Positions 15,369 to 24,314 of a DNA stretch of 64,000 nucleotides are shown piece after piece (positions within the stretch are counted from its first letter, which is position 1; every line of letters starts with the position of its first letter). The DNA comes from Pseudomonas sp. ok272. GTDB taxonomy: Bacteria; Pseudomonadota; Gammaproteobacteria; Pseudomonadales; Pseudomonadaceae. A program made the translations under genes and the position numbers. The stretch covers positions 124,001 through 188,000 of the forward strand of contig NZ_FOCB01000005.1 of the NCBI RefSeq assembly GCF_900109995.1. Reading direction: 5' to 3'. The notes below the pieces were generated by a model. It did no database searches and had not been told where the DNA came from. It was given only the letters and a program-made list of their open reading frames with translations.

Positions 15369-16328
15369 TCAGGCCAGCTCGCGTCCATCCCCCAGTCGTC
15401 GCCGGTCCTCGCGCGGGCACTGGGCAAACTTCGCCCGGTAGCTGCGGGTGAAGTAGGACGGTGATTCAAAGCCGCAGGCGATGCTCACTTCCAGCACGCT
15501 CATGTCGGTCTGGCGCAGCAGTTTGCGGGCCTTTTCCAGGCGCAGGCCGAGGTAGAAATTGCTTGGGGTGGCGTGCAGGTGCAGGCGGAACAGGCGCTCC
15601 AGCTGGCGACGCGTGACCTTGATCGCGTCCGCCAGCGCCAGGGTACTCAGCGGCGGCTCGCTGTGCTGCTCCATCTCGCCGATCACCTGCACCAGTTTCT
15701 TGTTGCGGACGCCATAACGCGTGGCGACCTCCATGCGCTGGTGGTCCTGGCGCGGGCGGATGCGCCCGAGCACAAATTGCTCGCTGACCTGGATCGCCAG
15801 TTCCGGGCCATGGGCCTGGGCGATCAGGTCGAGCAACAGGTCGATGGAGGCCGTGCCGCCCGCCGAGGTGATGCGCCGACGGTCGATCTCGAACAGTTCC
15901 TGGGTCACGCTCAACTGTGGAAACGACTCCTTGAACGCATCGATGGCTTCCCAGTGCAACGTCAGCCGATAACCCTCGAGCAGACCCGCCTGGGCCAGGA
16001 CAAAACTGCCGGTGTCGATCCCGCCCAGGGTCACGCCCTCGTGATCCAGACGCCGCAGCCAGTGCACCAATGGCGGATTGACGAACTTCAAGGGTTCGAA
16101 GCCGGCGACCACCAGCAAGGTGGCGCCTTTGTCCAGCGACTCCAGCGCCGCATCGGCGTTGATCGACATGCCATTGCTGGCCAACACCGGGCCGCCGTCC
16201 GCACTCAGCACATGCCAGCGGTACAGCTCGCCGCGAAAGCGGTTGGCCACCCGCAGCGGTTCGATCGCCGAGATAAAGCCGATGGCCGAGAACCCCGGCA
16301 TCAACAGAAAGTAAAAATCCTGGGACAT
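15369..16328 (-). CDS. cdhR: Carnitine-responsive AraC-family activator
   Basis: A 319-residue regulator with an N-terminal DJ-1/PfpI (GATase1-like) sensing domain (FYFLLMPGFSAIGFISAIEPLRVANR) and a C-terminal AraC double helix-turn-helix (about residues 220-315; LALADAIKVTRRQLERLFRLHLHATPSNFYLGLRLEKARKLL; ACGFESPSYFTRSYRAKF). In P. aeruginosa CdhR activates the caiX-cdhCAB operon in response to carnitine. It is divergent from caiX, across a 194-base region with a clear pair of direct repeats at 16400-16434. The ATG at 16328 was chosen because the protein then starts at the sensing domain as in GbdR. Confidence 0.93.
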   Translation of the reverse strand: MSQDFYFLLMPGFSAIGFISAIEPLRVANRFRGELYRWHVLSADGGPVLASNGMSINADAALESLDKGATLLVVAGFEPLKFVNPPLVHWLRRLDHEGVTLGGIDTGSFVLAQAGLLEGYRLTLHWEAIDAFKESFPQLSVTQELFEIDRRRITSAGGTASIDLLLDLIAQAHGPELAIQVSEQFVLGRIRPRQDHQRMEVATRYGVRNKKLVQVIGEMEQHSEPPLSTLALADAIKVTRRQLERLFRLHLHATPSNFYLGLRLEKARKLLRQTDMSVLEVSIACGFESPSYFTRSYRAKFAQCPREDRRRLGDGRELA

Positions 16329-16399
16329 GGAGCGCACTCCGAAGGACGGGCAGCGTGGGGACGTTGATAGCGCACTTGCAGGCCCCGGACAAGCGCACA

Positions 16400-16434
16400 G
16401 GTCGCTACTGTGCAAGAGCGGGTCGCCACTGTGC
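16400..16434 (+). promoter_or_regulatory. Predicted CdhR operator, two direct repeats with a 21-bp period
   Basis: GGTCGCTACTGTGC (16400-16413) and GGTCGCCACTGTGC (16421-16434) differ at one base and are exactly 21 bases apart, two helical turns. AraC regulators bind such direct half-sites on one DNA face. The site is 89 bases before caiX and 72 bases before cdhR, so it suits both. Confidence 0.72.
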
Positions 16435-16522
16435 GCTTTCTGGCATGTTGACCTGCGTAACGTGACAGCACCGACGCAACAGACGCCGGAACCGACAATA
16501 ACGACCTGCCGAGGAACCCACC

Positions 16523-17467
16523 ATGAAACGACTGTTCAGCAGCTGTGTTCTTGCACTCAGCGGTACCGCTTTCTTGAGCTCCGGCGCCATGGCCGCCGAC
16601 CCTGCCGCCTGCCAGAACGTGCGCATGGGGGTGGTGAACTGGACCGATGTCATCGCCACCAGCGCCATGACCCAAGTGCTGCTCGATGGCCTCGGCTACA
16701 AGACCAAACAAACCAGCGCCTCCCAGCAAATCATCTTCGCCGGCATCCGCGACCAGCGCCTGGACCTGTTCCTGGGCTACTGGAACCCGCTGATGACCCA
16801 GACCATCACCCCGTTCGTCACCGCCCAGCAGGTCACCGTGCTCAGCGCGCCCAGCCTCAAGGACGCCCGCGCCACCCTGGCCGTGCCGACCTACCTGTAC
16901 GACAAGGGCCTGAAGACCTTCGCCGACATTGCCAAGTTCCAGAAGGAACTGGGCGCCAAGATCTACGGCATCGAGCCAGGCTCGGGCGCCAACACCCAGA
17001 TCAAGGCAATGATCACCAAGAACCAGTTTGGCCTGGGCCAATTCCAGCTGGTCGAATCCAGCGAGGCCGGGATGCTCGCGGCGGTGGATCGCGCGGTGCG
17101 CCGCAACGAGGCCGTGGTGTTCTTCGGCTGGGCGCCGCACCCGATGAACGTCAACGTCAAGATGACCTACCTCACCGGCAGCGACGACGCCCTGGGCCCG
17201 GACGAAGGCTCGGCGACCGTCTGGACCGTGACCTCGCCCAACTACGCGCAGCAGTGCCCCAACATCCACACGCTGCTGACCAACCTGACCTTCACCGCCG
17301 AGGACGAGAGCCGGATGATGCAACCGCTGCTCGACCACAAGGACGCCTTCGCATCCGCCAAGCAGTGGCTCAAGGATCACCCACAGGACCAGCAGCGCTG
17401 GCTGCAAGGCGTGACCACCTTCGACGGCAAGCCGGCCGCCGAGCACCTGCAACTGACCAGCCAGTAA
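16523..17467 (+). CDS. caiX: Carnitine-binding periplasmic protein
   Basis: A 314-residue substrate-binding protein of the ProX/OpuAC type with a signal peptide (residues 1-26, cleavage near SGAMAADP). Typical family features include NVRMGVVNWTDV, FLGYWNP and FFGWAPHPMN, whose aromatic residues build the cage for a trimethylammonium group. It has no permease or ATPase of its own; in P. aeruginosa CaiX delivers carnitine to the CbcWV core transporter, and cbcWV is present 8 kb downstream. First gene of the carnitine operon caiX-cdhC-cdhA-cdhB, with ribosome site GAGGA. Confidence 0.93.
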   Translation: MKRLFSSCVLALSGTAFLSSGAMAADPAACQNVRMGVVNWTDVIATSAMTQVLLDGLGYKTKQTSASQQIIFAGIRDQRLDLFLGYWNPLMTQTITPFVTAQQVTVLSAPSLKDARATLAVPTYLYDKGLKTFADIAKFQKELGAKIYGIEPGSGANTQIKAMITKNQFGLGQFQLVESSEAGMLAAVDRAVRRNEAVVFFGWAPHPMNVNVKMTYLTGSDDALGPDEGSATVWTVTSPNYAQQCPNIHTLLTNLTFTAEDESRMMQPLLDHKDAFASAKQWLKDHPQDQQRWLQGVTTFDGKPAAEHLQLTSQ

Positions 17468-17484
17468 CCCTGCGCACACAACAC

Positions 17485-17508
17485 CGCGCAGCCAATTGTG
17501 GCTGCGCG
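17485..17508 (+). other. Strong hairpin after caiX
   Basis: A perfect 10-bp stem (17485-17494 with 17499-17508) around the loop ATTG lies 18 bases after the caiX stop. There is no U-run, so it is more likely an mRNA-stabilising or processing hairpin that raises caiX over the enzyme genes than a full terminator. Confidence 0.65.
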
Positions 17509-17539
17509 CTGAATCACTACGCCTGAAGGAAGCCGCCCC

Positions 17540-18427
17540 ATGAACCACGACGTCATCATCACCTGCGCACTCACCGGTGCTGGCGACACGACCGCCAAGA
17601 GCCCGCACGTACCCATCACCCCCAAGCAGATCGCGGCCGCCGCCGTGGAAGCCGCCAAGGCCGGGGCCACCGTGGTCCACTGCCACGTGCGCAACCCCGA
17701 GACCGGCCAGTTCAGCCGCGACGTGGCGCTGTACCGCGAGGTGATGGAGCGCATTCGCGAGGCGGACGTCGACATCATCGTCAACCTCACGGCCGGCATG
17801 GGCGGCGACCTGGAGATCGGTGGCGGCGAGCACCCGATGGAGTTCGGCCCCAACACCGACCTGATCGGCCCGCTGGCCCGCCTGGCCCACGTAGAGGCCC
17901 TGCTGCCGGAAATCTGCACCCTGGACTGCGGCACCCTGAACTTCGGCGACGGCGACACCATCTACGTGTCCACCCCGGCCCAACTGCGCGCCGGCGCCAA
18001 GCGCATCACCGAACTGGGGGTAAAGGCCGAGCTGGAGATCTTCGACACCGGCCACCTGTGGTTCGCCAAGCAATTGATCAAGGAAGGCTTGCTGGAGGAC
18101 CCGCTGTTCCAGCTGTGCCTGGGCATCCCCTGGGGCGCGCCGGCCGACACCACCACCATGAAAGCCATGGTCGACAACCTGCCCGCGGGCGCGGTGTGGG
18201 CCGGCTTCGGCATCGGCCGCATGCAAATGCCAATGGCCGCCCAGGCCGTGTTGCTCGGCGGTAACGTGCGGGTCGGGCTGGAAGACAACCTCTGGCTGGA
18301 CAAGGGCGTGCTGGCCACCAACGGCCAACTGGTGGAACGCGCCGGCGAAATCCTCAGCCGCCTCGGCGCCCGCGTCCTGACCCCCGCCGAAGGGCGGGTG
18401 AAGATGGGTCTGAGCAAGCGCGGCTAA
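17540..18427 (+). CDS. cdhC: 3-Dehydrocarnitine cleavage enzyme (BKACE family)
   Basis: A 295-residue beta-keto-acid cleavage enzyme. With acetyl-CoA it splits 3-dehydrocarnitine into betainyl-CoA and acetoacetate. Family features seen are the N-terminal [10 protein letters not shown], the metal-site histidines in [20 protein letters not shown], and the C-terminal [14 protein letters not shown]. Length matches the family. It is the second gene of the carnitine operon. The next gene, cdhA, follows after a REP pair. Confidence 0.94.
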   Translation: MNHDVIITCALTGAGDTTAKSPHVPITPKQIAAAAVEAAKAGATVVHCHVRNPETGQFSRDVALYREVMERIREADVDIIVNLTAGMGGDLEIGGGEHPMEFGPNTDLIGPLARLAHVEALLPEICTLDCGTLNFGDGDTIYVSTPAQLRAGAKRITELGVKAELEIFDTGHLWFAKQLIKEGLLEDPLFQLCLGIPWGAPADTTTMKAMVDNLPAGAVWAGFGIGRMQMPMAAQAVLLGGNVRVGLEDNLWLDKGVLATNGQLVERAGEILSRLGARVLTPAEGRVKMGLSKRG

Positions 18428-18448
18428 CCCACACCGAACACTAAACCT

Positions 18449-18538
18449 GTGGGAGCGGGCTTGCCCGCGAAGCGGTGGTTCTACCCCTGAAGAAGCGTCG
18501 AATGTACCGGCCTCTTCGCGGGCAAGCCCGCTCCCACA
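18449..18538. repeat. REP pair, inward, within the carnitine operon
   Basis: Facing REP copies of the CGGGCTTGCCCGCGA subtype in the cdhC-cdhA spacer. Confidence 0.9.
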
Positions 18539-18569
18539 AGGGATCATCGACCTCTTTCAGGACATCACC

Positions 18570-19535
18570 ATGAGCTTCATCACCGAGATCAAAACCTTCG
18601 CGGCCCTGGGCAGCGGTGTCATCGGCAGCGGCTGGGTGTCCCGCGCCCTCGCCCATGGCCTGGACGTGGTGGCCTGGGACCCCGCGCCCGGCGCCGAAGC
18701 GGCCCTGCGCAAGCGCGTCGCCAATGCCTGGAGCGCCCTAGAGCAACAAGGCCTGGCGCCCGGCGCATCGCAGGACCGGCTGCGCTTTGTCGCCACCATC
18801 GAAGCGTGCGTTCGCGAAGCCGACTTCATCCAGGAAAGCGCCCCGGAACGCCTCGATCTCAAGCTCGAACTGCACGGCAAAATCAGCGCGGCGGCCAAGC
18901 CCGACGCACTGATCGCCTCCAGCACCTCGGGCCTGTTGCCCAGCGAATTCTACGAGGGTGCGACCCACCCGGAGCGCTGCGTGGTCGGGCATCCATTCAA
19001 CCCGGTCTACCTGCTGCCACTGGTGGAAGTGGTCGGCGGCAAACACACCGCCCCCGAGGCCGTGCAGGCGGCGATCAAGGTCTACCAATCATTGGGCATG
19101 CGACCTTTGCATGTGCGCAAGGAAGTCCCGGGGTTCATCGCCGACCGCCTGCTCGAAGCCTTGTGGCGCGAAGCCCTGCACCTGGTCAACGACGGCGTGG
19201 CCACCACCGGCGAGATCGACGATGCGATCCGCTTTGGCGCCGGCCTGCGCTGGTCGTTCATGGGCACCTTCCTCACCTACACCCTGGCCGGCGGCGATGC
19301 CGGCATGCGCCACTTCATGGCCCAATTCGGCCCGGCCCTGCAACTGCCCTGGACCTACCTGCCGGCGCCGCCACTGACCGACAAACTGATCGACGATGTG
19401 GTCGACGGCACCACCGAACAACTCGGCAGCCATAGCATCGCGGCGCTGGAGCGCTATCGTGATGATTGCCTGCTGGCCGTGCTGGAAGCGGTGAAGACCA
19501 CCAAGGCCAAGCATGGGATGAGTTTCAGCGAGTAG
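18570..19535 (+). CDS. cdhA: L-carnitine 3-dehydrogenase
   Basis: A 321-residue NAD-dependent enzyme of the 3-hydroxyacyl-CoA-dehydrogenase fold that oxidises carnitine to 3-dehydrocarnitine. The Rossmann motif is GSGVIGSGW (near residue 13), and the catalytic His-Glu region is [37 protein letters not shown] starts the dimerising helical domain. Unlike some homologues it has no fused thioesterase domain; that activity is the separate gene cdhB downstream. REP copies lie on both sides. Confidence 0.94.
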   Translation: MSFITEIKTFAALGSGVIGSGWVSRALAHGLDVVAWDPAPGAEAALRKRVANAWSALEQQGLAPGASQDRLRFVATIEACVREADFIQESAPERLDLKLELHGKISAAAKPDALIASSTSGLLPSEFYEGATHPERCVVGHPFNPVYLLPLVEVVGGKHTAPEAVQAAIKVYQSLGMRPLHVRKEVPGFIADRLLEALWREALHLVNDGVATTGEIDDAIRFGAGLRWSFMGTFLTYTLAGGDAGMRHFMAQFGPALQLPWTYLPAPPLTDKLIDDVVDGTTEQLGSHSIAALERYRDDCLLAVLEAVKTTKAKHGMSFSE

Positions 19536-19555
19536 CCTGGCCAGCAGCGTTGGCG

Positions 19556-19651
19556 CCTTCGCGAGCAGGCTCGCTCCCACAAGGAATCTTCTGTGTACGC
19601 ACGATATGTGTACGACGCTGACCTATTGTGGGAGCGAGCCTGCTCGCGAAA
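19556..19651. repeat. REP pair, outward
   Basis: Two REP copies point away from each other in the cdhA-cdhB spacer; the stretch between them repeats GTGTACG (19591 and 19609). Confidence 0.85.
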
Positions 19652-19689
19652 GGAACAGACCCGTCACCCCCTTTTCTGGATCACTCTTG

Positions 19690-20169
19690 ATGCCCACCCT
19701 CACCACCTACCAAACCACCATCCACCCCGACTGGGTCGACTACAACGGCCACCTGCGCGATGCCTTCTACCTGCTGATCTTCAGCTACGCCACCGACGCG
19801 CTGATGGATCGGCTAGGGCTCGACGCCCACCACCGCGAAGCCTCAGGCCACTCACTGTTCACCCTCGAAGTGCACCTCAACTACCTGCACGAAGTGAAGC
19901 TCGGCGCCGAGGTCGAAGTGCGGACCCAGATCATCGGCTTTGACCGCAAACGCCTGCACCTCTATCACAGCCTGCATCGGGTGGGTGACGACCAGGAACT
20001 GGCGGGCAACGAGCAAATGCTGCTCCACGTCGACCTCGCCGGACCGCGCTCGGCACCGTTCGGGTCGGTGGCGCTGAATGCCTTGCAAGCGATCCGCGAA
20101 CAACAGCGGGACTTGCCGGTGCCGGCGTATGTGGGGCGGGTGATTGCCCTGCCCGTGGAAAAGAACTAG
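19690..20169 (+). CDS. cdhB: Betainyl-CoA thioesterase
   Basis: A 159-residue hotdog-fold thioesterase of the 4-hydroxybenzoyl-CoA type. It contains HPDWVDYNGHLRDAFYL, with the Asn-Gly-His pattern typical of this catalytic loop, and EVHLNYLHEVKLGAEVEV. It hydrolyses betainyl-CoA to glycine betaine, completing carnitine breakdown. The ATG at 19690 was chosen because the upstream part of the frame is REP sequence. It is the last gene of the carnitine operon. Confidence 0.9.
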   Translation: MPTLTTYQTTIHPDWVDYNGHLRDAFYLLIFSYATDALMDRLGLDAHHREASGHSLFTLEVHLNYLHEVKLGAEVEVRTQIIGFDRKRLHLYHSLHRVGDDQELAGNEQMLLHVDLAGPRSAPFGSVALNALQAIREQQRDLPVPAYVGRVIALPVEKN

Positions 20170-20181
20170 ACCGCGTCATCG

Positions 20182-20243
20182 TTCTTCGCGAGCAGGCTCA
20201 CTCCCACCGGTACTCCCATGTGGGAGCGAGCCTGCTCGCGAAG
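20182..20243. repeat. REP pair, outward
   Basis: Two closely spaced REP copies pointing apart, immediately after cdhB. Confidence 0.88.
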
Positions 20244-20284
20244 GCACCCGCCCAGGCACCCAAAAAACACCTGCCTCACACAGC

Positions 20285-20321
20285 AAAAAAAGCCCCGATC
20301 CAGCCGTGACGGGAGCGGGGC
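20285..20321 (-). terminator. Intrinsic terminator, minus strand
   Basis: On the minus strand GCCCCG...CGGGGC is followed by TTTTTTT. The nearest minus-strand gene upstream is gbdR, whose stop is 590 bases away. If this is its terminator, the gbdR message runs antisense through the small plus-strand gene at 20532-20795. Confidence 0.6.
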
Positions 20322-20531
20322 ACAATGTACGCTTGAGGAGCCCATGCACGAGGGCGACCAAACCTTCGCCATGCGAGCTGGGACCAGTGTGCCCACTCAC
20401 CCACCGGGCCAGTTAGCCGAAAACGACCTGTTCATAGGTATCGCGGACATCCAGGCAAAACATCCTTGCCCCCGCCCCGCCCCACCACCAGAATCCAGGC
20501 AGACACCATTCCCTTGAAGAAGGATTGCGCC

Positions 20532-20795
20532 ATGATGTTCGCCGACTTGATCGACCAGGAAGACCTGTTGGGCCAGCTCAAGGCGCTGGGCTTCGACGTG
20601 CCCAGCGGCGCCACCGCCGAGCAAGCCTGCGAGTGCGCGGTACGCGGCTTGAACGACGTGCGGGCCAACAGCCTGCGCACCCTGGTCAAGCAGATGTACA
20701 CCAGCAGCGCAACCATCTTGCCGGCCGTGCGCCAGGCCATCGACAAGCAGCTGTTGCCGGCGCTGGCGCAGTACCAGCAATCGCGTAGCGCCTGA
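20532..20795 (+). CDS. Small hypothetical protein next to gbdR
   Basis: An 87-residue soluble protein (MMFADLIDQEDLLGQLKALGFDVPSGATAEQA...). It looks mostly helical, with a cysteine pair in ACECAVRGLNDVRANSLRTLVKQMY. The ribosome site GAAGAAGGA eight bases before the ATG supports the start. I do not recognise a named family. It lies between the carnitine operon and gbdR, in opposite orientation to gbdR, and is bracketed by REP copies. Coding is supported by composition, the strong ribosome site and the position, but its role is unknown. Confidence 0.68.
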   Translation: MMFADLIDQEDLLGQLKALGFDVPSGATAEQACECAVRGLNDVRANSLRTLVKQMYTSSATILPAVRQAIDKQLLPALAQYQQSRSA

Positions 20796-20803
20796 GAGAA
20801 CCC

Positions 20804-20898
20804 TTTCGCGAGCAGGCTCGCTCCCACGGGAATCCAGGGTGTTCACACCTGTTGTGCCCACCAACGATCCCCTGTGGGAGCGAGCCTGCTCGCGAATG
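20804..20898. repeat. REP pair, outward
   Basis: Two REP copies pointing apart in the convergent spacer between the small gene and gbdR. Confidence 0.88.
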
Positions 20899-20911
20899 AA
20901 GGCGCCTGGGT

Positions 20912-22015
20912 CTACAACCTCACACTGGCAAACGTCGACTCATTGCGCGCCTGGCTCAGCGCCGACATCGGCCCGGACAATGGTGCCAGCACCATGGCCT
21001 GCGGGATCGGCATCATTGCCACCTGCTGGGAGTTGTTGGAGCCCACGCGCTCGTCACGCGGCGGGATGCCGAAGTATTCGCGGTAGCACTTGGAGAAGTG
21101 CGGCGTGGAGACGAAGCCGCAGACCGACGCCACTTCGATGATCGACATCGGCGTTTGCTTGAGCAACTGCCGGGCACGGATCAGGCGCAGCTTGAGGTAG
21201 TAGCGCGACGGCGAGCAGTGCAGGTACTTCTGGAACAGCCGCTCCAACTGCCGACGGGACACCGCGACATACACCGCCAGCTCATCCAGGTCGATGGGCT
21301 CTTCGAGATTGGCCTCCATCAGCGCGACGATTTCCTGCAGCTTCGGCTGGTTGGTGCCCAGCATGTGCTTGAGCGGCACGCGCTGGTGATCCTGTTCGTT
21401 GCGGATGCGCTCGTAGACGAACATCTCGGAGATCGCCGCCGACAGCTCGCGGCCGTGATCGCGACTGATCAGGTGCAGCATCATGTCCAGCGGCGCGGTG
21501 CCGCCGGAGCTGGTGAAACGGTTGCGGTCGAGGGTGAAAAGGCGAGTGCTCATGGCCACGCGAGGGAAGGCTTCCTGCATCGAGGCCAGGCATTCCCAGT
21601 GCACGCTGCAATCAAAGCCATCGAGCAAGCCGGCACAGGCCAGGGCCCAACTGCCGGTACACACCGCGCCCAGGCGACGCGACTGGCGGGCCTGACTTTG
21701 CAGCCAGGACACGTGGTCGCGGGTCACGGTACGTTGGATGCCGATGCCGCCGCAGACAATCACGGTGTCCAGGGCCGGAGCCTTGTGCATGGAAGCATCA
21801 GGGGTGATCTGCAGCCCGTCACTGGCCCAGACCTGGCCGCCATCTACGGTGAGGGTGGTCCAGCGATACAGCTCGCGTCCGGACAATTGATTGGCCATGC
21901 GCAGGGGTTCTACGGCAGAGGCCAGGGAAATCAGCGTGAAATTGTCCAGCAGCAAAAAGCCGATGGATTGAGGCGCACGGTTCTGGGGTTGGGCCCCGGA
22001 GTTGAACGACGTCAT
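20912..22015 (-). CDS. gbdR: Glycine betaine/dimethylglycine-responsive AraC-family activator
   Basis: A 367-residue regulator with a DJ-1/PfpI-like N-terminal domain (IGFLLLDNFTLISLASAVEPLRMANQLSG) and a C-terminal AraC DNA-binding domain (about residues 250-345; LAVYVAVSRRQLERLFQKYLHCSPSRYYLKLRLIRARQLL; SVCGFVSTPHFSKCYREYFGIPPRDER). In P. aeruginosa GbdR activates gbcAB, dgcAB, cbcXWV, sdaB and other genes when glycine betaine or dimethylglycine is present. Same length as the P. aeruginosa protein. It is separated from sdaB (same strand) by a 486-base spacer, so it probably has its own promoter. Confidence 0.94.
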   Translation of the reverse strand: MTSFNSGAQPQNRAPQSIGFLLLDNFTLISLASAVEPLRMANQLSGRELYRWTTLTVDGGQVWASDGLQITPDASMHKAPALDTVIVCGGIGIQRTVTRDHVSWLQSQARQSRRLGAVCTGSWALACAGLLDGFDCSVHWECLASMQEAFPRVAMSTRLFTLDRNRFTSSGGTAPLDMMLHLISRDHGRELSAAISEMFVYERIRNEQDHQRVPLKHMLGTNQPKLQEIVALMEANLEEPIDLDELAVYVAVSRRQLERLFQKYLHCSPSRYYLKLRLIRARQLLKQTPMSIIEVASVCGFVSTPHFSKCYREYFGIPPRDERVGSNNSQQVAMMPIPQAMVLAPLSGPMSALSQARNESTFASVRL

Positions 22016-22501
22016 CGCGGTATCTCCTCACACAAAGCGGGTGATGGCCTCAGGCGGAGGCTCTTGTTATGGCCATCGTTCTCGTACCGTGAGACGGGGC
22101 TTTGTGATGACAGAGCAATTGCCATGCCTAAATTTGAATGTGCGTTCAATAACTCCTGAAAACGACGTCGCGATGTGTCTATCTAAGCCCGCGCATTCAG
22201 TGCAGGCTCTGTCTCCCGGCCGACACGGAAATGTCCGGCACCGTCACCTGTGAGCAAATCGGTAGCACTCATGGGAAGCCCCTTGAACCGCGCAGGGCCA
22301 GAGTGTCACCCCTGGCACGGCATCGAGGGATCTGAAAACGACGCGCCAAAAGGTGGCAGGCCCGAGAGTGACTGTTCACTTAGCGCGCAGGCCGGCAAGC
22401 CGCGCTCGCTCCCACAGAGGGGAATTGGCTCCAGACACAGCCTTTGTGTCCACTGAATCCAATGTGGGAGCGAGCCTGCTCGCGAAAGCCGCGTCCCGGC
22501 C
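22016..22501. other. 486-base spacer between sdaB and gbdR
   Basis: Contains the gbdR leader, a TTGAA-N6-TTCAA inverted repeat at 22135-22149 on the minus strand within an AT-rich patch, two copies of CTGAAAACGAC (22156-22166 and 22332-22342), and REP copies at about 22398-22415 (partial) and 22464-22486. No gene is supported. Confidence 0.55.
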
Positions 22502-23878
22502 TCAGCACTCAACCGCACTCACCGCCAAGCCACCACGCGACGTCTCTTTGTACTTGTCATGCATATCCGCCCCCGTATCACGCATGGTGCGGATCACCCG
22601 GTCCAGCGAAATAAAATGCTGGCCATCACCGCGCAAGGCCATTTGCGCCGCGTTAATCGCTTTCACCGCCGCAATCGCATTGCGCTCGATACACGGCACT
22701 TGCACCAGCCCACCCACCGGGTCGCAGGTCAGGCCGAGGTTGTGTTCCAGGCCAATCTCGGCGGCGTTGCACAGCTGCTCGGGGGTGGCCCCGAGGATCT
22801 CCGCCAACCCCGCCGCCGCCATCGCGCACGCCGAGCCGACCTCGCCCTGGCAGCCCACTTCGGCCCCGGAGATCGAAGCGTTCTTCTTGCACAGGATGCC
22901 CACCGCCGCCGCACTCAGGAAGTAGTCGACCACGTTGGCCTCGGTCACCACCTCGCTGAACTTCATGAAGTAGTGCAACACCGCCGGAATGATCCCCGCC
23001 GCGCCATTGGTCGGGGCCGTGACCATGCGCCCGCCGGCAGCGTTTTCTTCGTTGACCGCCAGGGCGAACAGGTTGACCCACTCCATCGCACTCAGGGTCG
23101 AGCCGATCACATTGGGCTTGCCCAGTTCGACCAGGCTGCGGTGCAACCGGGCGGCACGACGGCGCACATTGAGACCACCGGGCAGGATGCCTTCGTGCTT
23201 GAGGCCCTGCTCGACACAGTCCTGCATCGCCCGCCAGAGCGTCATCAAGCCACTGCGGATGTCGTCTTCCGAGCGCCAGGCCTTCTCGTTGGCCAGCATC
23301 AACTCCGCCACCCGCAGGTGATGCGTCTGGCACAGTTCCAGCAGTTGCTCGGCACTGGAAAACTCATAAGGCAACACCGTGCGGTCCAGGTCCACCACGC
23401 CGCTTGACGCCTGGGCCTGGTCGACGACAAACCCGCCGCCGACCGAATAGTAGGTGTCGCGGTGCAGCTCGCCGTGGTCATCGAACACCACCAGCGTCAT
23501 CGCGTTGGGGTGGAACACCAGGTTCTCGTCGATCAGGCGCATGTCCCGCGCCCAGACAAAGGGCACCGGCAGTCGACCGTCGAGCAGCAGGGTGTCGGTG
23601 CCGCGCAGGGTGTCGATGCGCAGGCCGATCAACGAGGGGTCGATTGCATCCGGCCATTCCCCCATCAGGCCCATGATCACCGCGTTGTCGCTGCCGTGGC
23701 CGATGCCGGTGGCCGACAACGAACCGAACAGTTGCACCTCGACCCGTCGCACCTGTTCCAGCAGGCGTTTGTCACGCAACGCCTCGACGAACAGCGCCGC
23801 CGCGCGCATCGGCCCCACCGTGTGCGAACTGGAAGGGCCGATGCCGATTTTGAACAGGTCGAAAACGCTGATAGCCAT
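22502..23878 (-). CDS. sdaB: L-serine dehydratase (ammonia-lyase), iron-sulfur type
   Basis: A 458-residue single-chain enzyme that deaminates L-serine to pyruvate with an oxygen-sensitive [4Fe-4S] cluster. The beta domain starts [27 protein letters not shown]. The alpha domain holds the cysteines of the cluster region ([28 protein letters not shown] and VPCIERN). It converts serine formed from betaine-derived glycine into pyruvate. In P. aeruginosa it belongs to the GbdR regulon. The start at 23878 is fixed by the family N-terminus; a longer open frame to 24064 overlaps the regulatory spacer. Confidence 0.95.
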   Translation of the reverse strand: MAISVFDLFKIGIGPSSSHTVGPMRAAALFVEALRDKRLLEQVRRVEVQLFGSLSATGIGHGSDNAVIMGLMGEWPDAIDPSLIGLRIDTLRGTDTLLLDGRLPVPFVWARDMRLIDENLVFHPNAMTLVVFDDHGELHRDTYYSVGGGFVVDQAQASSGVVDLDRTVLPYEFSSAEQLLELCQTHHLRVAELMLANEKAWRSEDDIRSGLMTLWRAMQDCVEQGLKHEGILPGGLNVRRRAARLHRSLVELGKPNVIGSTLSAMEWVNLFALAVNEENAAGGRMVTAPTNGAAGIIPAVLHYFMKFSEVVTEANVVDYFLSAAAVGILCKKNASISGAEVGCQGEVGSACAMAAAGLAEILGATPEQLCNAAEIGLEHNLGLTCDPVGGLVQVPCIERNAIAAVKAINAAQMALRGDGQHFISLDRVIRTMRDTGADMHDKYKETSRGGLAVSAVEC

Positions 23879-24314
23879 GACGTGCGAAACCCCTCTTGAG
23901 CGAATTCCAGGCCGCGAAGCAGGCGTTGAAGCACCTGCTACGCTCAAGCAGCGAACCTGGGAGATGGCCGCATCATCAGGCTTTTGCCCGCTCACTCGAC
24001 GTCTCACACCGACGCACCCATGCCCATCAACGTCGCAGGCCGCAGACGACACATCCAGCGCCATTTTTTACGGAGCAGAAGGCGAAAAAGCTCCGAAAAA
24101 AGCTGTAAGCGACCTCGCCGGCACTGGATGCGACCCTCCCTGTACTGGATACGACCCACCCTGTAGGCGTCAGATTTTCACTGGTACATGATCGGTTACG
24201 ACTCGATTGCGAAGCGCCGGGGTAGAGCTGTCCCCATACGCCCATTCACCGCAACACCTATAAGCGCGGCTGTCCGGTCGGAACACCGCCAAAAAAACAC
24301 CAAGGAGTCCACCC
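23879..24314. other. 436-base divergent regulatory spacer sdaB/cbcX
   Basis: No gene is supported. The main feature is the 21-base tandem repeat at 24123-24164. The remainder is AT-richer than the surroundings and contains the cbcX leader (AAGGAG before the ATG). Confidence 0.6.
24123..24164. promoter_or_regulatory. Predicted GbdR operator: two 21-base tandem repeats
   Basis: Two directly adjacent 21-base units (24123-24143 and 24144-24164) differ at only two positions; each contains ACTGGAT(G/A)CGACCC and ends CCCTGT. On the minus strand each shows GGGTCG. The site is 150 bases before cbcX and 245 bases before sdaB. Both are GbdR targets in P. aeruginosa, so GbdR is the likely ligand. Confidence 0.65.

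Larger units (their letters stand above)
20170..20531. other. Spacer of 362 bases after cdhB
   Basis: Holds the outward REP pair, a minus-strand terminator (20285-20321) and the leader of the small gene at 20532. No further gene is supported. Confidence 0.6.

Noticed and set aside
490..22342. CTGAAAACGAC found at 490-500, 22156-22166 and 22332-22342, all in spacers of the betaine island.
   Set aside because: Only 11 bases, irregular distance to genes, and a similar word (CCGAAAACGAC) near 20418; could be chance. Not called as an operator.
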